DNA from: an uncultured Opitutia bacterium
Lineage (GTDB): Bacteria; Verrucomicrobiota; Verrucomicrobiae; Opitutales; MB11C04
Assembly (NCBI GenBank): GCA_913048545.1
Contig: CAJWWH010000008.1
Span: 1-29,280, forward strand
Reading direction: 5' to 3'
DNA: 29,280 bases
Shown: in pieces, positions 16,218 to 23,805 of the stretch
How positions within the stretch are numbered: position 1 is the stretch's first letter
Layout: each line of letters opens with the position of its first letter
Made by a program: the position numbers and the translations under genes
The notes under the pieces: generated by a model
Databases searched by the model: none
What the model saw: only the letters and a program-made list of their open reading frames with translations
What the model was told of the DNA's origin: nothing

Positions 16218-17846
16218 TTAATTGGGTAAGGATATTGTACTTACCCTCGTGTTATTATCCGGGTTAATATCTGACTGCCCTCCGAGTCGAAGCTGAGAGG
16301 ATATTCTGACTCCTTTTCCTGAATTCCCGCTTCCGTCAAGAAAGAGTTTTTCACTCCGGGTTTCTCCCGGATTTAAATTATTAAAAATGTAATTTTTAAC
16401 CACTCCCCGGTATTTCACTTCCAGGCTGACATTATTCAGCCACGCCGTTCCCTGATTTTGAATGGAGACCAGAAAAGGAGTGGTTCCCCCTTTCATTTCC
16501 TCGGGATCAAAGTAATAACCCACAATTGCACCATCGTGCAGGTTGGGCACATTACGGTTTTCAATCCGGCCGACATTTAAAATCCCGTTACCGGTAAACT
16601 CGTCAAAGCCTGGTTTTTCGGACTCGTTGGAATATTGATAGAGCAAATCAACCACTTCCTCATTGGACAGATGAGGGTTCCTCGAAATTTCGGAAGCCAA
16701 TGCACCGCTGACAAAAGCGGTGGAAGAGGATGTTCCGCTAAACGCAACCAGTGATTCGTCCTCCCATGCGGCATAAACCCCCACGCCAGGCGCCGCAATG
16801 TCCACGCCCTCTCCATAATTGGCAAAGGAAGACTGTCTGCCATTGGCATCCACGGAAGTGACCCCGATCACATTTTCAAATTTGGCCGGATAAGACACTC
16901 CGTTTTCCCCCTCGTTCCCCACCGCCGCCACAATCACAGAACCTTGCTCATGCCCATATTCAACTGCGTTCTTAAGCACCGCACTTCCACCGCTTCCGCC
17001 CAGACTGAGGTTGATAATTTTGGCCCCGCGGTCAACCGCCTCCACAATTCCCTTGGCGACCGTAAAAGAATCCCCCTGCCCTTCCCCGTCAAGAACACGG
17101 ATGGAAAGGAGGGAAGCGGAGGGGGCAATACCGGAAATTCCCGAATCATTTCCGGCAATAATCGATGCAATCGCAGTCCCGTGTCCCCGCGAACTCATCA
17201 CTCCACCGAGCAGATCGATCTCCTCGATCGATACTCCGTTCAGATTGGAGTGACTTTGGTCGATCCCGGAATCAAGAATTGCCACTTTTACTCCACTTCC
17301 CCAATCCCGGCGCTCTTCCGGTGTACCCATCCACTTATCGGCATCGGCACCAAAGTTTTTTTCCCCTTCAAGGAATTCGGGACCTGGTAATTCAGGAGTG
17401 CGCACACGAAAATTATACTGGGGTTCCACATCGTCTTCCAATTCATCAAAATAACGAGAGGCTTTCTCCAGATCGGTGACTGCAAATCGTACCGTATTCA
17501 GGGAATCCACCCGGTCAATGATTTCGACCCCGTTTCGCCCGGCTGCATTGATAAATTGTCTCATCGCCCCTGCGGAAGCAAATCCCAAAGTCAGGTCTTG
17601 TAAAACAGGAGAATTACCCAGCATTGCAAGCTCCAGTGCATTCTCCCAAAGATCCGCCTCCGATGCCAAAGGCAGATCAGGTTGGATTGAATCGTTTTCA
17701 AAAGAGGGAATACTTTCTAAGGTCTTCGGTTGACCAACAACCGGATCTTCGAACTTGCTCGACTCCCCATCGTAAAAGTCCCAAAACTGAATTCCGATTA
17801 TGACAATAAGCAGGAAAGAGAAGACCAGTATAACCCTTTTAACCAT
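16218..17846 (-). CDS. S8 family subtilisin-like serine peptidase, membrane-anchored, with C-terminal CARDB-like domain
   Basis: The 542-aa protein (ATG at 17846) starts with an anchor or signal segment VKRVILVFSFLLIVIIGIQFW. A pro-region of about 150 residues follows. The catalytic domain has Asp192 (VAILDSGID), His222 (SRGHGTAIASIIAG), oxyanion Asn311 (AAVGNEG) and Ser373 (FSGTSSSTAFVSG), all in order. The usual GTSMAxP is varied to GTSSSTAF, so the conserved Pro is absent. The last about 95 residues (from GAIVGYYFDPEEMKGG) read as a CARDB-type adhesion beta domain ending ...DINPDNNTRVSTISL. An in-frame TTG at 17882 would add 12 residues but lies within the divergent gene's leader. It is an extracytoplasmic protease with unknown targets. 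G+C looks higher than in neighbouring genes. Confidence 0.9.
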   Translation of the reverse strand: MVKRVILVFSFLLIVIIGIQFWDFYDGESSKFEDPVVGQPKTLESIPSFENDSIQPDLPLASEADLWENALELAMLGNSPVLQDLTLGFASAGAMRQFINAAGRNGVEIIDRVDSLNTVRFAVTDLEKASRYFDELEDDVEPQYNFRVRTPELPGPEFLEGEKNFGADADKWMGTPEERRDWGSGVKVAILDSGIDQSHSNLNGVSIEEIDLLGGVMSSRGHGTAIASIIAGNDSGISGIAPSASLLSIRVLDGEGQGDSFTVAKGIVEAVDRGAKIINLSLGGSGGSAVLKNAVEYGHEQGSVIVAAVGNEGENGVSYPAKFENVIGVTSVDANGRQSSFANYGEGVDIAAPGVGVYAAWEDESLVAFSGTSSSTAFVSGALASEISRNPHLSNEEVVDLLYQYSNESEKPGFDEFTGNGILNVGRIENRNVPNLHDGAIVGYYFDPEEMKGGTTPFLVSIQNQGTAWLNNVSLEVKYRGVVKNYIFNNLNPGETRSEKLFLDGSGNSGKGVRISSQLRLGGQSDINPDNNTRVSTISLPN

Positions 17847-17911
17847 GAAATTCAATTGTGGCACGGCCTGTGTTGGTCGCAAGGAGATTTCTTTTTTTTC
17901 TGATCACCCAA

Positions 17912-18919
17912 GTGAGTGAATTTATCATAGTTGGACATGGACTCGCCGGAGCGGTGCTCGCACACCGGCTGCTCGGACGGGGAAAAAAAGTGCAAGTATT
18001 GGATTCGGAATTCCCTCATTCCGCAAGTGAAGTCTCAGTCGGTCTGGTAAATCCTCTGATCGGACCGAAGCTCAACCCGCCCGAAAAAATCTTTGAATGC
18101 CTTGAGGAAAACACTCTTTTCTTCCCTCAATTCGAGGAGGCATGGGGAAAGTCTTTTTATTGCCCCCTTCTTCTCCACCGGATCTTCATTTCAGAAAAAC
18201 AAAAAAATCGATGGTTCGAATTAAAGCAGGATTCAAAATATAAAGAGTTTCTGGGCGACTTCCTCCATTCAGAAAAATGTGCAAGTATTCAGATCCAGGC
18301 TCCATTCGGTGCCGGAATTACCAAGCGGGCCTTTCAGTTGGATGTGGCTGGTTTCCTCACTGCGAGTAGAAAACATTTAGAAACAATCGGAGCGTGGTGC
18401 ACATCCCGTTACAGGGAAGATGAATGGACAGAAAAAAATAAGATTATTTTTTGCGAAGGATTCAGGGTGCAGGAAAATCAATTGTTCAACCATCTGCCGT
18501 TTGCACCGGCTAGGGGTGAGACACTAAGAATAAAAAAAGGAAATGACCGGCCAATAAGTAATGGATCCTGGTATTTACCGTACGGTTCAGAACAGGCAAT
18601 TATTGGATCAACCTGGGATCATGAAAACTTGCTTTGCGGACCCACAAATGAGGGGGAGAAAGAAATTCTTAAAAACTGTGATTTTGTTCCTGTTCAGTCC
18701 CAGCAAATTGAAGCGAAAAAGAGCGGTGTTCGTTCAGGCACCCGCGACCGAAACCCAATCATGGGCGTGCATAAAAAATGTAAAAACCGATTCCTTTTCA
18801 ATGGCTTTGGATCACGGGGCACCTCGACCATACCATACTATTCGAAATGGATGGCCGATTTCGTGCTTGGAAATCAACCCCTCCCGCAACAGGTGAACCT
18901 GTCCAGATTTGAATCATAG
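17912..18919 (+). CDS. FAD-dependent oxidoreductase, DAO superfamily (MnmC1/MnmL-like candidate)
   Basis: The FAD-binding Rossmann motif is VGHGLAG (residues 7-13 from the GTG at 17912), and Asp31 at the end of strand 2 binds ribose. The conserved VGLVNPLIGPKL follows where related DAO enzymes have a Gly-rich FAD loop. The C-terminus has the DAO signature FNGFGSRGTSTIPYYSKWMADFVLG. Substrate is not certain. The fold resembles the FAD domain of MnmC, which removes the carboxymethyl group from cmnm5(s2)U in tRNA. The gene sits 13 bases before a methyltransferase of the MnmM/YtqB family, which acts on the product of that step. The start is ambiguous: GTGs at 17858 and 17870 are in frame, and AAGGAG at 17881 is too far from 17912. 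The GTG at 17912 best fits the fold and gives 335 aa. Confidence 0.82.
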   Translation: MSEFIIVGHGLAGAVLAHRLLGRGKKVQVLDSEFPHSASEVSVGLVNPLIGPKLNPPEKIFECLEENTLFFPQFEEAWGKSFYCPLLLHRIFISEKQKNRWFELKQDSKYKEFLGDFLHSEKCASIQIQAPFGAGITKRAFQLDVAGFLTASRKHLETIGAWCTSRYREDEWTEKNKIIFCEGFRVQENQLFNHLPFAPARGETLRIKKGNDRPISNGSWYLPYGSEQAIIGSTWDHENLLCGPTNEGEKEILKNCDFVPVQSQQIEAKKSGVRSGTRDRNPIMGVHKKCKNRFLFNGFGSRGTSTIPYYSKWMADFVLGNQPLPQQVNLSRFES

Positions 18920-18932
18920 AAGTTGAATATTC

Positions 18933-19493
18933 ATGAGACTGACCGAACGGGCCCATACTGAGTTAAAAAAAATCCTTTATCCAGGCGATCTGGTAATCGA
19001 TGCAACGACCGGAAACGGACATGACACCGTTTTTCTCGCCAGACAAGTAGGAGCCAATGGAAAAGTCTTTGCCTTTGATCTGCAGGCAGAATCCATTGAG
19101 GAAAGTACCCGCCTAATCGAAGCAGAAAAACTCGTGCAACGGGTCACTTTTTTTCAATCCTGCCATAGTAAAATTTCAGATTTTCTACCGGTTGAAATCA
19201 AAGGAGGAATTCAGGCAGTTACCTTTAATCTGGGGTACCTGCCGGGAGGGGACAAACAAATTATTACTCATCCGGACACAACCCTGTCCGCACTAGTTCA
19301 GTCATATGAATATCTTTCGGTAAACGGAATCATTTCCCTGATCGCTTATCGTGGACACGATGGTGGCAATCGGGAGTTCAATCAGTTGATCGAATTAATT
19401 AAGAAAATGAAATGGTCCTGCCAAACTTATCCGGGGAATGAATCGGATCATTCCCCTATGCTATTTATTATCAGAAAGTTTAAAACGGATTAA
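18933..19493 (+). CDS. SAM-dependent methyltransferase of the YtqB/MnmM family (PF06962)
   Basis: The 186-aa class I methyltransferase has the SAM-binding DATTGNGHDTVFLA (residues 23-36), an acidic end of strand 2 (FAFDLQ, Asp49) and the family hallmarks FNLGYLPGGDK (98-108) and AYRGHDGG. These match the putative rRNA methylase family whose B. subtilis member YtqB, now MnmM, methylates nm5(s2)U to mnm5(s2)U at the tRNA wobble position. The upstream DAO gene (13 bases away) could provide nm5(s2)U, which would make a two-enzyme equivalent of MnmC. Its 3' end overlaps the convergent fabV gene by 14 bases. The family call is firm, and the reaction in this organism is inferred. Confidence 0.87.
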   Translation: MRLTERAHTELKKILYPGDLVIDATTGNGHDTVFLARQVGANGKVFAFDLQAESIEESTRLIEAEKLVQRVTFFQSCHSKISDFLPVEIKGGIQAVTFNLGYLPGGDKQIITHPDTTLSALVQSYEYLSVNGIISLIAYRGHDGGNREFNQLIELIKKMKWSCQTYPGNESDHSPMLFIIRKFKTD

Positions 19494-20667
19494 CCGGATC
19501 GACTTCCTGTTCATAATCAACCTCTGTCCGTCCAAAGCCAAAAAGTTTAAGAAATTCCTGCTGATAAAGTTCAAAACTTGTCAACTCGTTCAGGTTTTCC
19601 GATGTCACACTCGGCCAAATTTCAATTATTTTTTGCTGCACCGCCGGTTCCATTTCCCAGTCGTCCAAACGGATGCGGTTTTGTTCATCCACAGGAGTCT
19701 CCCCCTTACCATAGAGTCGGTCCTTAAAAAGGCGGCAGGTTTGCTCAATACAGCCTTCGTGCGTGCCCGCTTCCATCATAATTTTATACAGAATCGAAAT
19801 ATAAAGCGGAACCACCGGAATGGCGGAACTTGCCTGAGTAACCAGTGCTTTATTCACGGAAACATAGGCTTTTCCTGAACCTGCCTCTTTCATTTTCTCC
19901 GTAATCTGATTGGCGGTTTCTTCAAGATGCAACTTAGCACGGCCAATCGTTCCATTCCGATAAATCGGTTGGGTAACCTGGGGTCCGATATAAGAATACG
20001 CAATGTTCAGGCAGTGCGGAGAGAGCAAATCCGCTTCGAGCAGTGCATCCGTCCATGCCGCCCAGTCGTCCCCTCCCATTACTTTTTCAGTTTGAGCAAT
20101 CTCATCCGCGTTCGCCGGGTTGATCGTCAATTCCTTGACCTGTTTACGATCCGTGTCCAAGGTTTTGTTTTTGTAAATTGTTCCGATCGGTTTTAGACAG
20201 GCACGGTATGTGTCTCCAGTTTGAGGATCAGTACGGCGCGGAGATGCAAGGCTGTAAATCACCAGATCAAACTTTCCTCCAAATTCTTTCGCTTTGGCAA
20301 TGACCTCCTCCTTGATCTCGTTTGAAAATGCGTCACCGTTAATATCCTCCGCCTTTAATCCCTCTTCTCGAGCCAGTTTACAAAAAGCTTGTGAATTGTA
20401 ATACCCCGCACTGGCAGTTCTTTCTCCGGAAGGTGGCCTTTCAAAATAAACACCGAGCGTGTCCGCACCGCATGAAAAGGCCGCGGAAATACGGGAAGAT
20501 ATTCCGTATCCTGTGGAAGATCCAATGACCAGAACACGTTTTGGTTTGTCCGGATACAAAACTTTCTGCCCTTTTGCATAGGCAATTTGTTCACGAATAT
20601 TTTCAAGACAACCGGTCGGATGGGAAGTGATACAGACAAATCCTTTTATTCTTGGTTTTATTATCAT
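19480..20667 (-). CDS. fabV: FabV-type enoyl-ACP/trans-2-enoyl-CoA reductase
   Basis: The 395-aa protein reduces trans-2-enoyl thioesters with NAD(P)H, the last step of each fatty acid elongation cycle. It opens with MIIKPRIKGFVCITSHPTGC and has the FabV/Ter cofactor loop VLVIGSSTGYGISSR (residues 45-59). The catalytic Tyr236-x8-Lys245 is in IYRNGTIGRAK, which distinguishes FabV (x8) from FabI (x6) enzymes. YSLASPRRTDP and FERPPSGERTASAGYYN are also typical, and the length is normal. FabV enzymes are usually insensitive to triclosan. The gene stands alone on its strand, convergent with the methyltransferase and divergent from the DUF721 gene, with 99 AT-rich bases for promoters. Confidence 0.95.
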   Translation of the reverse strand: MIIKPRIKGFVCITSHPTGCLENIREQIAYAKGQKVLYPDKPKRVLVIGSSTGYGISSRISAAFSCGADTLGVYFERPPSGERTASAGYYNSQAFCKLAREEGLKAEDINGDAFSNEIKEEVIAKAKEFGGKFDLVIYSLASPRRTDPQTGDTYRACLKPIGTIYKNKTLDTDRKQVKELTINPANADEIAQTEKVMGGDDWAAWTDALLEADLLSPHCLNIAYSYIGPQVTQPIYRNGTIGRAKLHLEETANQITEKMKEAGSGKAYVSVNKALVTQASSAIPVVPLYISILYKIMMEAGTHEGCIEQTCRLFKDRLYGKGETPVDEQNRIRLDDWEMEPAVQQKIIEIWPSVTSENLNELTSFELYQQEFLKLFGFGRTEVDYEQEVDPVNPF

Positions 20668-20766
20668 CGATTTTTTAAAAGTGAAATATAATTGAATAGT
20701 GTGCTATATTAAACAAGTTTACATATCATTGTTTCAACGATAGGAGAAGATCATTCTTTTTGTAAT

Positions 20767-21162
20767 ATGTCCCCCAAAAACTCTAATTATAAAAAATTAA
20801 CTTCGTTTCACGAAAGAAAACTGCTTTCAGATTTTCTCGAATTACCAATGGGTGAAGATTTAACCAAAAGGCGTGAACCTTTGGATATGAAAGAATTAGT
20901 TGAAATAACATGGGCTAACTGGGGAATGGGGGAAGAAAAAACCCCAGAGCAATCAATTTCGGAAAACTGGCATACCATTGTGGGAAAAAAACTGGCGATG
21001 AAATGCGCTCCCGAAACCCTGAATTCATCAAGTGGTGTTCTTTTTATAAGAACTTCGGGAGGGCCGGTGAAACAGGAACTTACCTTTTCCAAAAAAAAGA
21101 TTCTGGGAAGGATAAAAAATTTGGAAGGATGTAAATTCGTGAACGACTTAAAATTTACTTAG
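20767..21162 (+). CDS. DUF721 (DciA-like) protein
   Basis: The 131-aa protein carries the DUF721 core: ISENWHTIVGKKLAMKCAPETLNSSSGVLFIRTSGGPVKQELTFSKKKILGRI, with the signature W-x2-I/V-V-G, the strand after the short turn, and the QEL segment. DUF721 proteins include DciA, the loader or operator of the DnaB replicative helicase in bacteria without DnaC or DnaI. Here the domain occupies residues 60-130. A basic and acidic 60-residue N-terminus precedes it that I cannot assign. dciA often sits near dnaA, recF or secA, but here it stands between fabV and a POT transporter and is convergent with the latter (8 bases). The start has no good Shine-Dalgarno sequence, as the AGGAGAAG at 20742-20749 is about 17 bases away. 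Confidence 0.75.
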   Translation: MSPKNSNYKKLTSFHERKLLSDFLELPMGEDLTKRREPLDMKELVEITWANWGMGEEKTPEQSISENWHTIVGKKLAMKCAPETLNSSSGVLFIRTSGGPVKQELTFSKKKILGRIKNLEGCKFVNDLKFT

Positions 21163-21170
21163 TTTAAAAT

Positions 21171-22619
21171 TCATGTTTCCTGCAAGTACTCCTTGATTTC
21201 ATAATTTTTCGAAACTTTAATAAACAAAACTGCTGAAATAAATACCAGGATTGTCCAGAACCAAAATTCCGAAGAACCTGGTAATTTTGAGGATCCATCT
21301 TCGTTGATAATAAAAAATTTCACGGCAGAGGTGAAATAATTCCCCAATGAAACGGTCAGTAGAAAAATTGCCATAACGAATGACTTCATTTCTTTGGGGG
21401 CTTGCGTGTAAGCAAATTCAAGGCAGGTGATTGAAACCAAAACCTCCGATGCGGTGAGGAGTAAGCAGGCTAAAATTTGCCATCCCATATTCGGAGTTTC
21501 CCCCAGATCAATTCTTTCTTGCAATATCGCCACCATCGAGAAGGAAAGTCCCATCACCCATAGACCCACCCCTATTTTCCGAAGCGGGGTAATGACAAAA
21601 AATTTCGATGCAAACGGGTAGATAACATAAGAAAAAATCGGGATCAAAAGTAAAATAAATAATGGATTCCAAATTGCCGAGACCTGGGCAGCCAGCATTT
21701 CGCTTCCACCAATGAGCGGTATCCAATCCGGTAAAATCCGATCCAAGCTACGGGCCTGTATCTGCCAGAGCGTACCAATCTGATCAAAAAGTGCCCAAAA
21801 AATTACCACAAATGCAAATATTGAACAAAGCCGAAGTATCACCAATAAATTATCTCCGGTAAAAGTTTCCTTAAAATAACTGACTCCCCGGGGAGGGATA
21901 TGGGCAAAGTTTTTTCGCCCCAACCAAAAAACAAGGGTCGCGATTCCCATTAAGACTCCCGGCAATCCGAAGGCATAGTGTGGCCCAAAAATAGCCTCAT
22001 CTATCGATTTTTCTCCCACCCATGGACTTACATAGGGATAAATCCGTTCTCCCCAGGTTCCCTCTTCCCGGGTCGCCTCAAGTAGAAAAGGGGTAAGCAT
22101 TCCAGAAAAGAATGCACCCATGTTAATGGAAAAATAAAACCAGCCAAATACCTTGCTGAGCAGGTGATTATTTAACTTATTGAACTGATCTCCCACATGA
22201 GAAGACACGCAGGGCTTGATACCGCCTGAACCCACTGCAATCAGGAATAACCCCACCAGCAACCATGTCCTGGTGTCCCCCACGATTCCCATCATAGCGA
22301 GGCACCCATGGCCCAGGCAGTAAAAAAGAGACAAGGAAAGAATAGTACGGTACTTCCCCCAAAAAGCGTCCGCCACAATGCCCCCAATTAATGGAAAAAA
22401 ATAAGCGGAGCCCACAAAAAGGTGAACCCAAGCTTCCGCTTCTTTTTCACTAAAAACCTGAGATTCCCCGTTGGGTTGAACTAAATAAATGGTCATGTAA
22501 GCCAATAACACGCTTCGCATTCCATAGAAGGAAAACCTTTCCGCAGCCTCATTCCCAATGATATAACTTATTCCCGACGGTAGACCGGATGTTTTTTGGG
22601 GGCTTGTACGATACTTCAT
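21171..22619 (-). CDS. POT/PTR family proton-coupled oligopeptide symporter
   Basis: The 482-aa membrane protein has about 12-14 hydrophobic segments and belongs to the major facilitator proton-coupled peptide transporters. The proton-coupling motif ExxER is present as NEAAERFSFYG (Glu24, Glu27, Arg28) in helix 1. The PTR2 signature GSGGIKPCVSSHVGDQF lies near residue 130-145, and FYFSINMGAFFSG follows. It likely imports di- or tripeptides or related molecules, and the exact substrate is unknown. It is preceded, 6 bases upstream, by a 101-aa two-helix membrane protein on the same strand, so the two are probably cotranscribed and may function together. The 3' end is convergent with the DUF721 gene. 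Confidence 0.92.
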   Translation of the reverse strand: MKYRTSPQKTSGLPSGISYIIGNEAAERFSFYGMRSVLLAYMTIYLVQPNGESQVFSEKEAEAWVHLFVGSAYFFPLIGGIVADAFWGKYRTILSLSLFYCLGHGCLAMMGIVGDTRTWLLVGLFLIAVGSGGIKPCVSSHVGDQFNKLNNHLLSKVFGWFYFSINMGAFFSGMLTPFLLEATREEGTWGERIYPYVSPWVGEKSIDEAIFGPHYAFGLPGVLMGIATLVFWLGRKNFAHIPPRGVSYFKETFTGDNLLVILRLCSIFAFVVIFWALFDQIGTLWQIQARSLDRILPDWIPLIGGSEMLAAQVSAIWNPLFILLLIPIFSYVIYPFASKFFVITPLRKIGVGLWVMGLSFSMVAILQERIDLGETPNMGWQILACLLLTASEVLVSITCLEFAYTQAPKEMKSFVMAIFLLTVSLGNYFTSAVKFFIINEDGSSKLPGSSEFWFWTILVFISAVLFIKVSKNYEIKEYLQET

Positions 22620-22625
22620 GACAAA

Positions 22626-22931
22626 CTAATTTTGCTCAATTTGGTCGCGCCGCTTCCTTCTCACCGCTTCTTCTTCCAAATCATCCATAAGCTTATTTTT
22701 CTCAAATTCCGAAACAACTTTCTCTTCGGTTATTACCTCCGGGGGGTTTTTAAATAATACTAAATACAGGGAAAAAAGATTGACCAGTCCACCCAGGACA
22801 CAAAGAAGAAATAACCATGGGTGGTAAATTGACTCGAGTATTATCTGACAAATTGCCAGAGCGGAGAAAAGGGAAAAATTGATAGTCAAAACTATCATTA
22901 CTGGTTCGGTTTTGCGTTGGAGTGTTTTCAT
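22626..22931 (-). CDS. Small two-helix membrane protein next to POT transporter
   Basis: This 101-aa protein is not recognised. Two hydrophobic segments are seen at about residues 11-33 (VMIVLTINFSLFSALAICQII) and 38-60 (PWLFLLCVLGGLVNLFSLYLV). A cytoplasmic-type charged tail of about 40 residues rich in Glu and Lys/Arg follows (EEEAVRRKRRDQIEQN). By the positive-inside rule both ends probably face the cytoplasm, making a hairpin. The stop is 6 bases before the transporter start, which suggests one transcript and possibly an accessory or stability role. That link is inference from position only. It is divergent from the lipoprotein gene at 23011, with 79 bases between them. Confidence 0.72.
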   Translation of the reverse strand: MKTLQRKTEPVMIVLTINFSLFSALAICQIILESIYHPWLFLLCVLGGLVNLFSLYLVLFKNPPEVITEEKVVSEFEKNKLMDDLEEEAVRRKRRDQIEQN

Positions 22932-23010
22932 CTGACTGGATTATCGGTTCAGTTATAAGTTTTCTGACATAAATCCTTGCCAAGATCACGACTTTTTAAT
23001 CAAATTTCTT

Positions 23011-23796
23011 ATGCAATCTAGAAATGCCCTGTTATTTTCATCTCTCATGCTCTTTCAATCCTGCGAACTTTTGGAAAAAGGCGATGAAAATGAAGAAAGT
23101 AATCAGTCCAGTGTTCAACCATCTGAAAAACCTGAAGAATTAACCAAACTGGATCCGGAAAAACCGGTTACTGAGAAAGAACCCGTTTCTCCGCCCCCCA
23201 AACCTCTGCCCAAAAAAGTTGAGCCTCAAAAAGTCGAAAAAACCAAAGATCCTTCCCTGCCCGAAAAAGCTGCTTTCACCCCCGAGCTTTTAAAAGCGGT
23301 GAAAAATTGGAATTTCATCCCTAAATCAGTTTTTCCGTTGAGTTCAGTTACAATAAAGAAAGATCTCAAATTTGTGGCCTATTCCCAATCCGGGCAACCA
23401 ATTGGCTCATCCATGATGCCCGCAGGCAGAGAAGTAATTGCCATTGGGCATAAGGGTAACCTCCTTACTGTATCCCCTTCCAAAAGAGGGACGATGCGAG
23501 CGTCAATTGCCATGAATGAAACTGACTTTAAGGATGGTGTCGCTTATTTATTTGAATTAAGGAAAATGCAAAGAGCCGCCTATGCTGAAAGACAGGCGAA
23601 GGAATCCCAAAGCATCGCATCCAAATCCACAAACCCGGCCAAGGCCAAGCCCATTATTACGGCAAAGCCTAATGCAAAACCAAGCAACTCACTTTTCGAA
23701 GATCTTCCCTCACCCGGAGATTATGGACACGGTAAATTTTGTATCTGTTCAGATTGCCGTACTAAAAGACTCGCACAAACCGGATCAATGAAATAA
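23011..23796 (+). CDS. Putative lipoprotein with Pro/Lys/Glu-rich linker and C-terminal CxCxxC motif
   Basis: No family was recognised. The N-terminus (MQSRNALLFSSLMLFQSC) looks like a signal ending at Cys18, although FQSC is a poor lipobox, so lipidation is tentative. Residues 28-90 form a low-complexity linker of Pro, Lys and Glu. A middle domain of about residues 95-185 looks folded, with strands such as VTIKKDLKFVAYS, GREVIAIGHKGNLLTVS and a VAYLFELRKMQ helix. A second basic, low-complexity stretch then leads to a conserved-looking end, YGHGKFCICSDCRTKRL, with Cys244, Cys246 and Cys249 in CxCxxC spacing preceded by His. This could bind a metal or undergo redox. The next gene starts 9 bases downstream. 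Confidence 0.68.
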   Translation: MQSRNALLFSSLMLFQSCELLEKGDENEESNQSSVQPSEKPEELTKLDPEKPVTEKEPVSPPPKPLPKKVEPQKVEKTKDPSLPEKAAFTPELLKAVKNWNFIPKSVFPLSSVTIKKDLKFVAYSQSGQPIGSSMMPAGREVIAIGHKGNLLTVSPSKRGTMRASIAMNETDFKDGVAYLFELRKMQRAAYAERQAKESQSIASKSTNPAKAKPIITAKPNAKPSNSLFEDLPSPGDYGHGKFCICSDCRTKRLAQTGSMK

Positions 23797-23805
23797 ACTA
23801 CTATT

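Noticed and set aside
20668..20766. Promoter boxes in the fabV/DUF721 spacer
   Set aside because: TATATT at 20705-20710 has no suitable -35 at 16-18 bases, and several equally weak alternatives exist.
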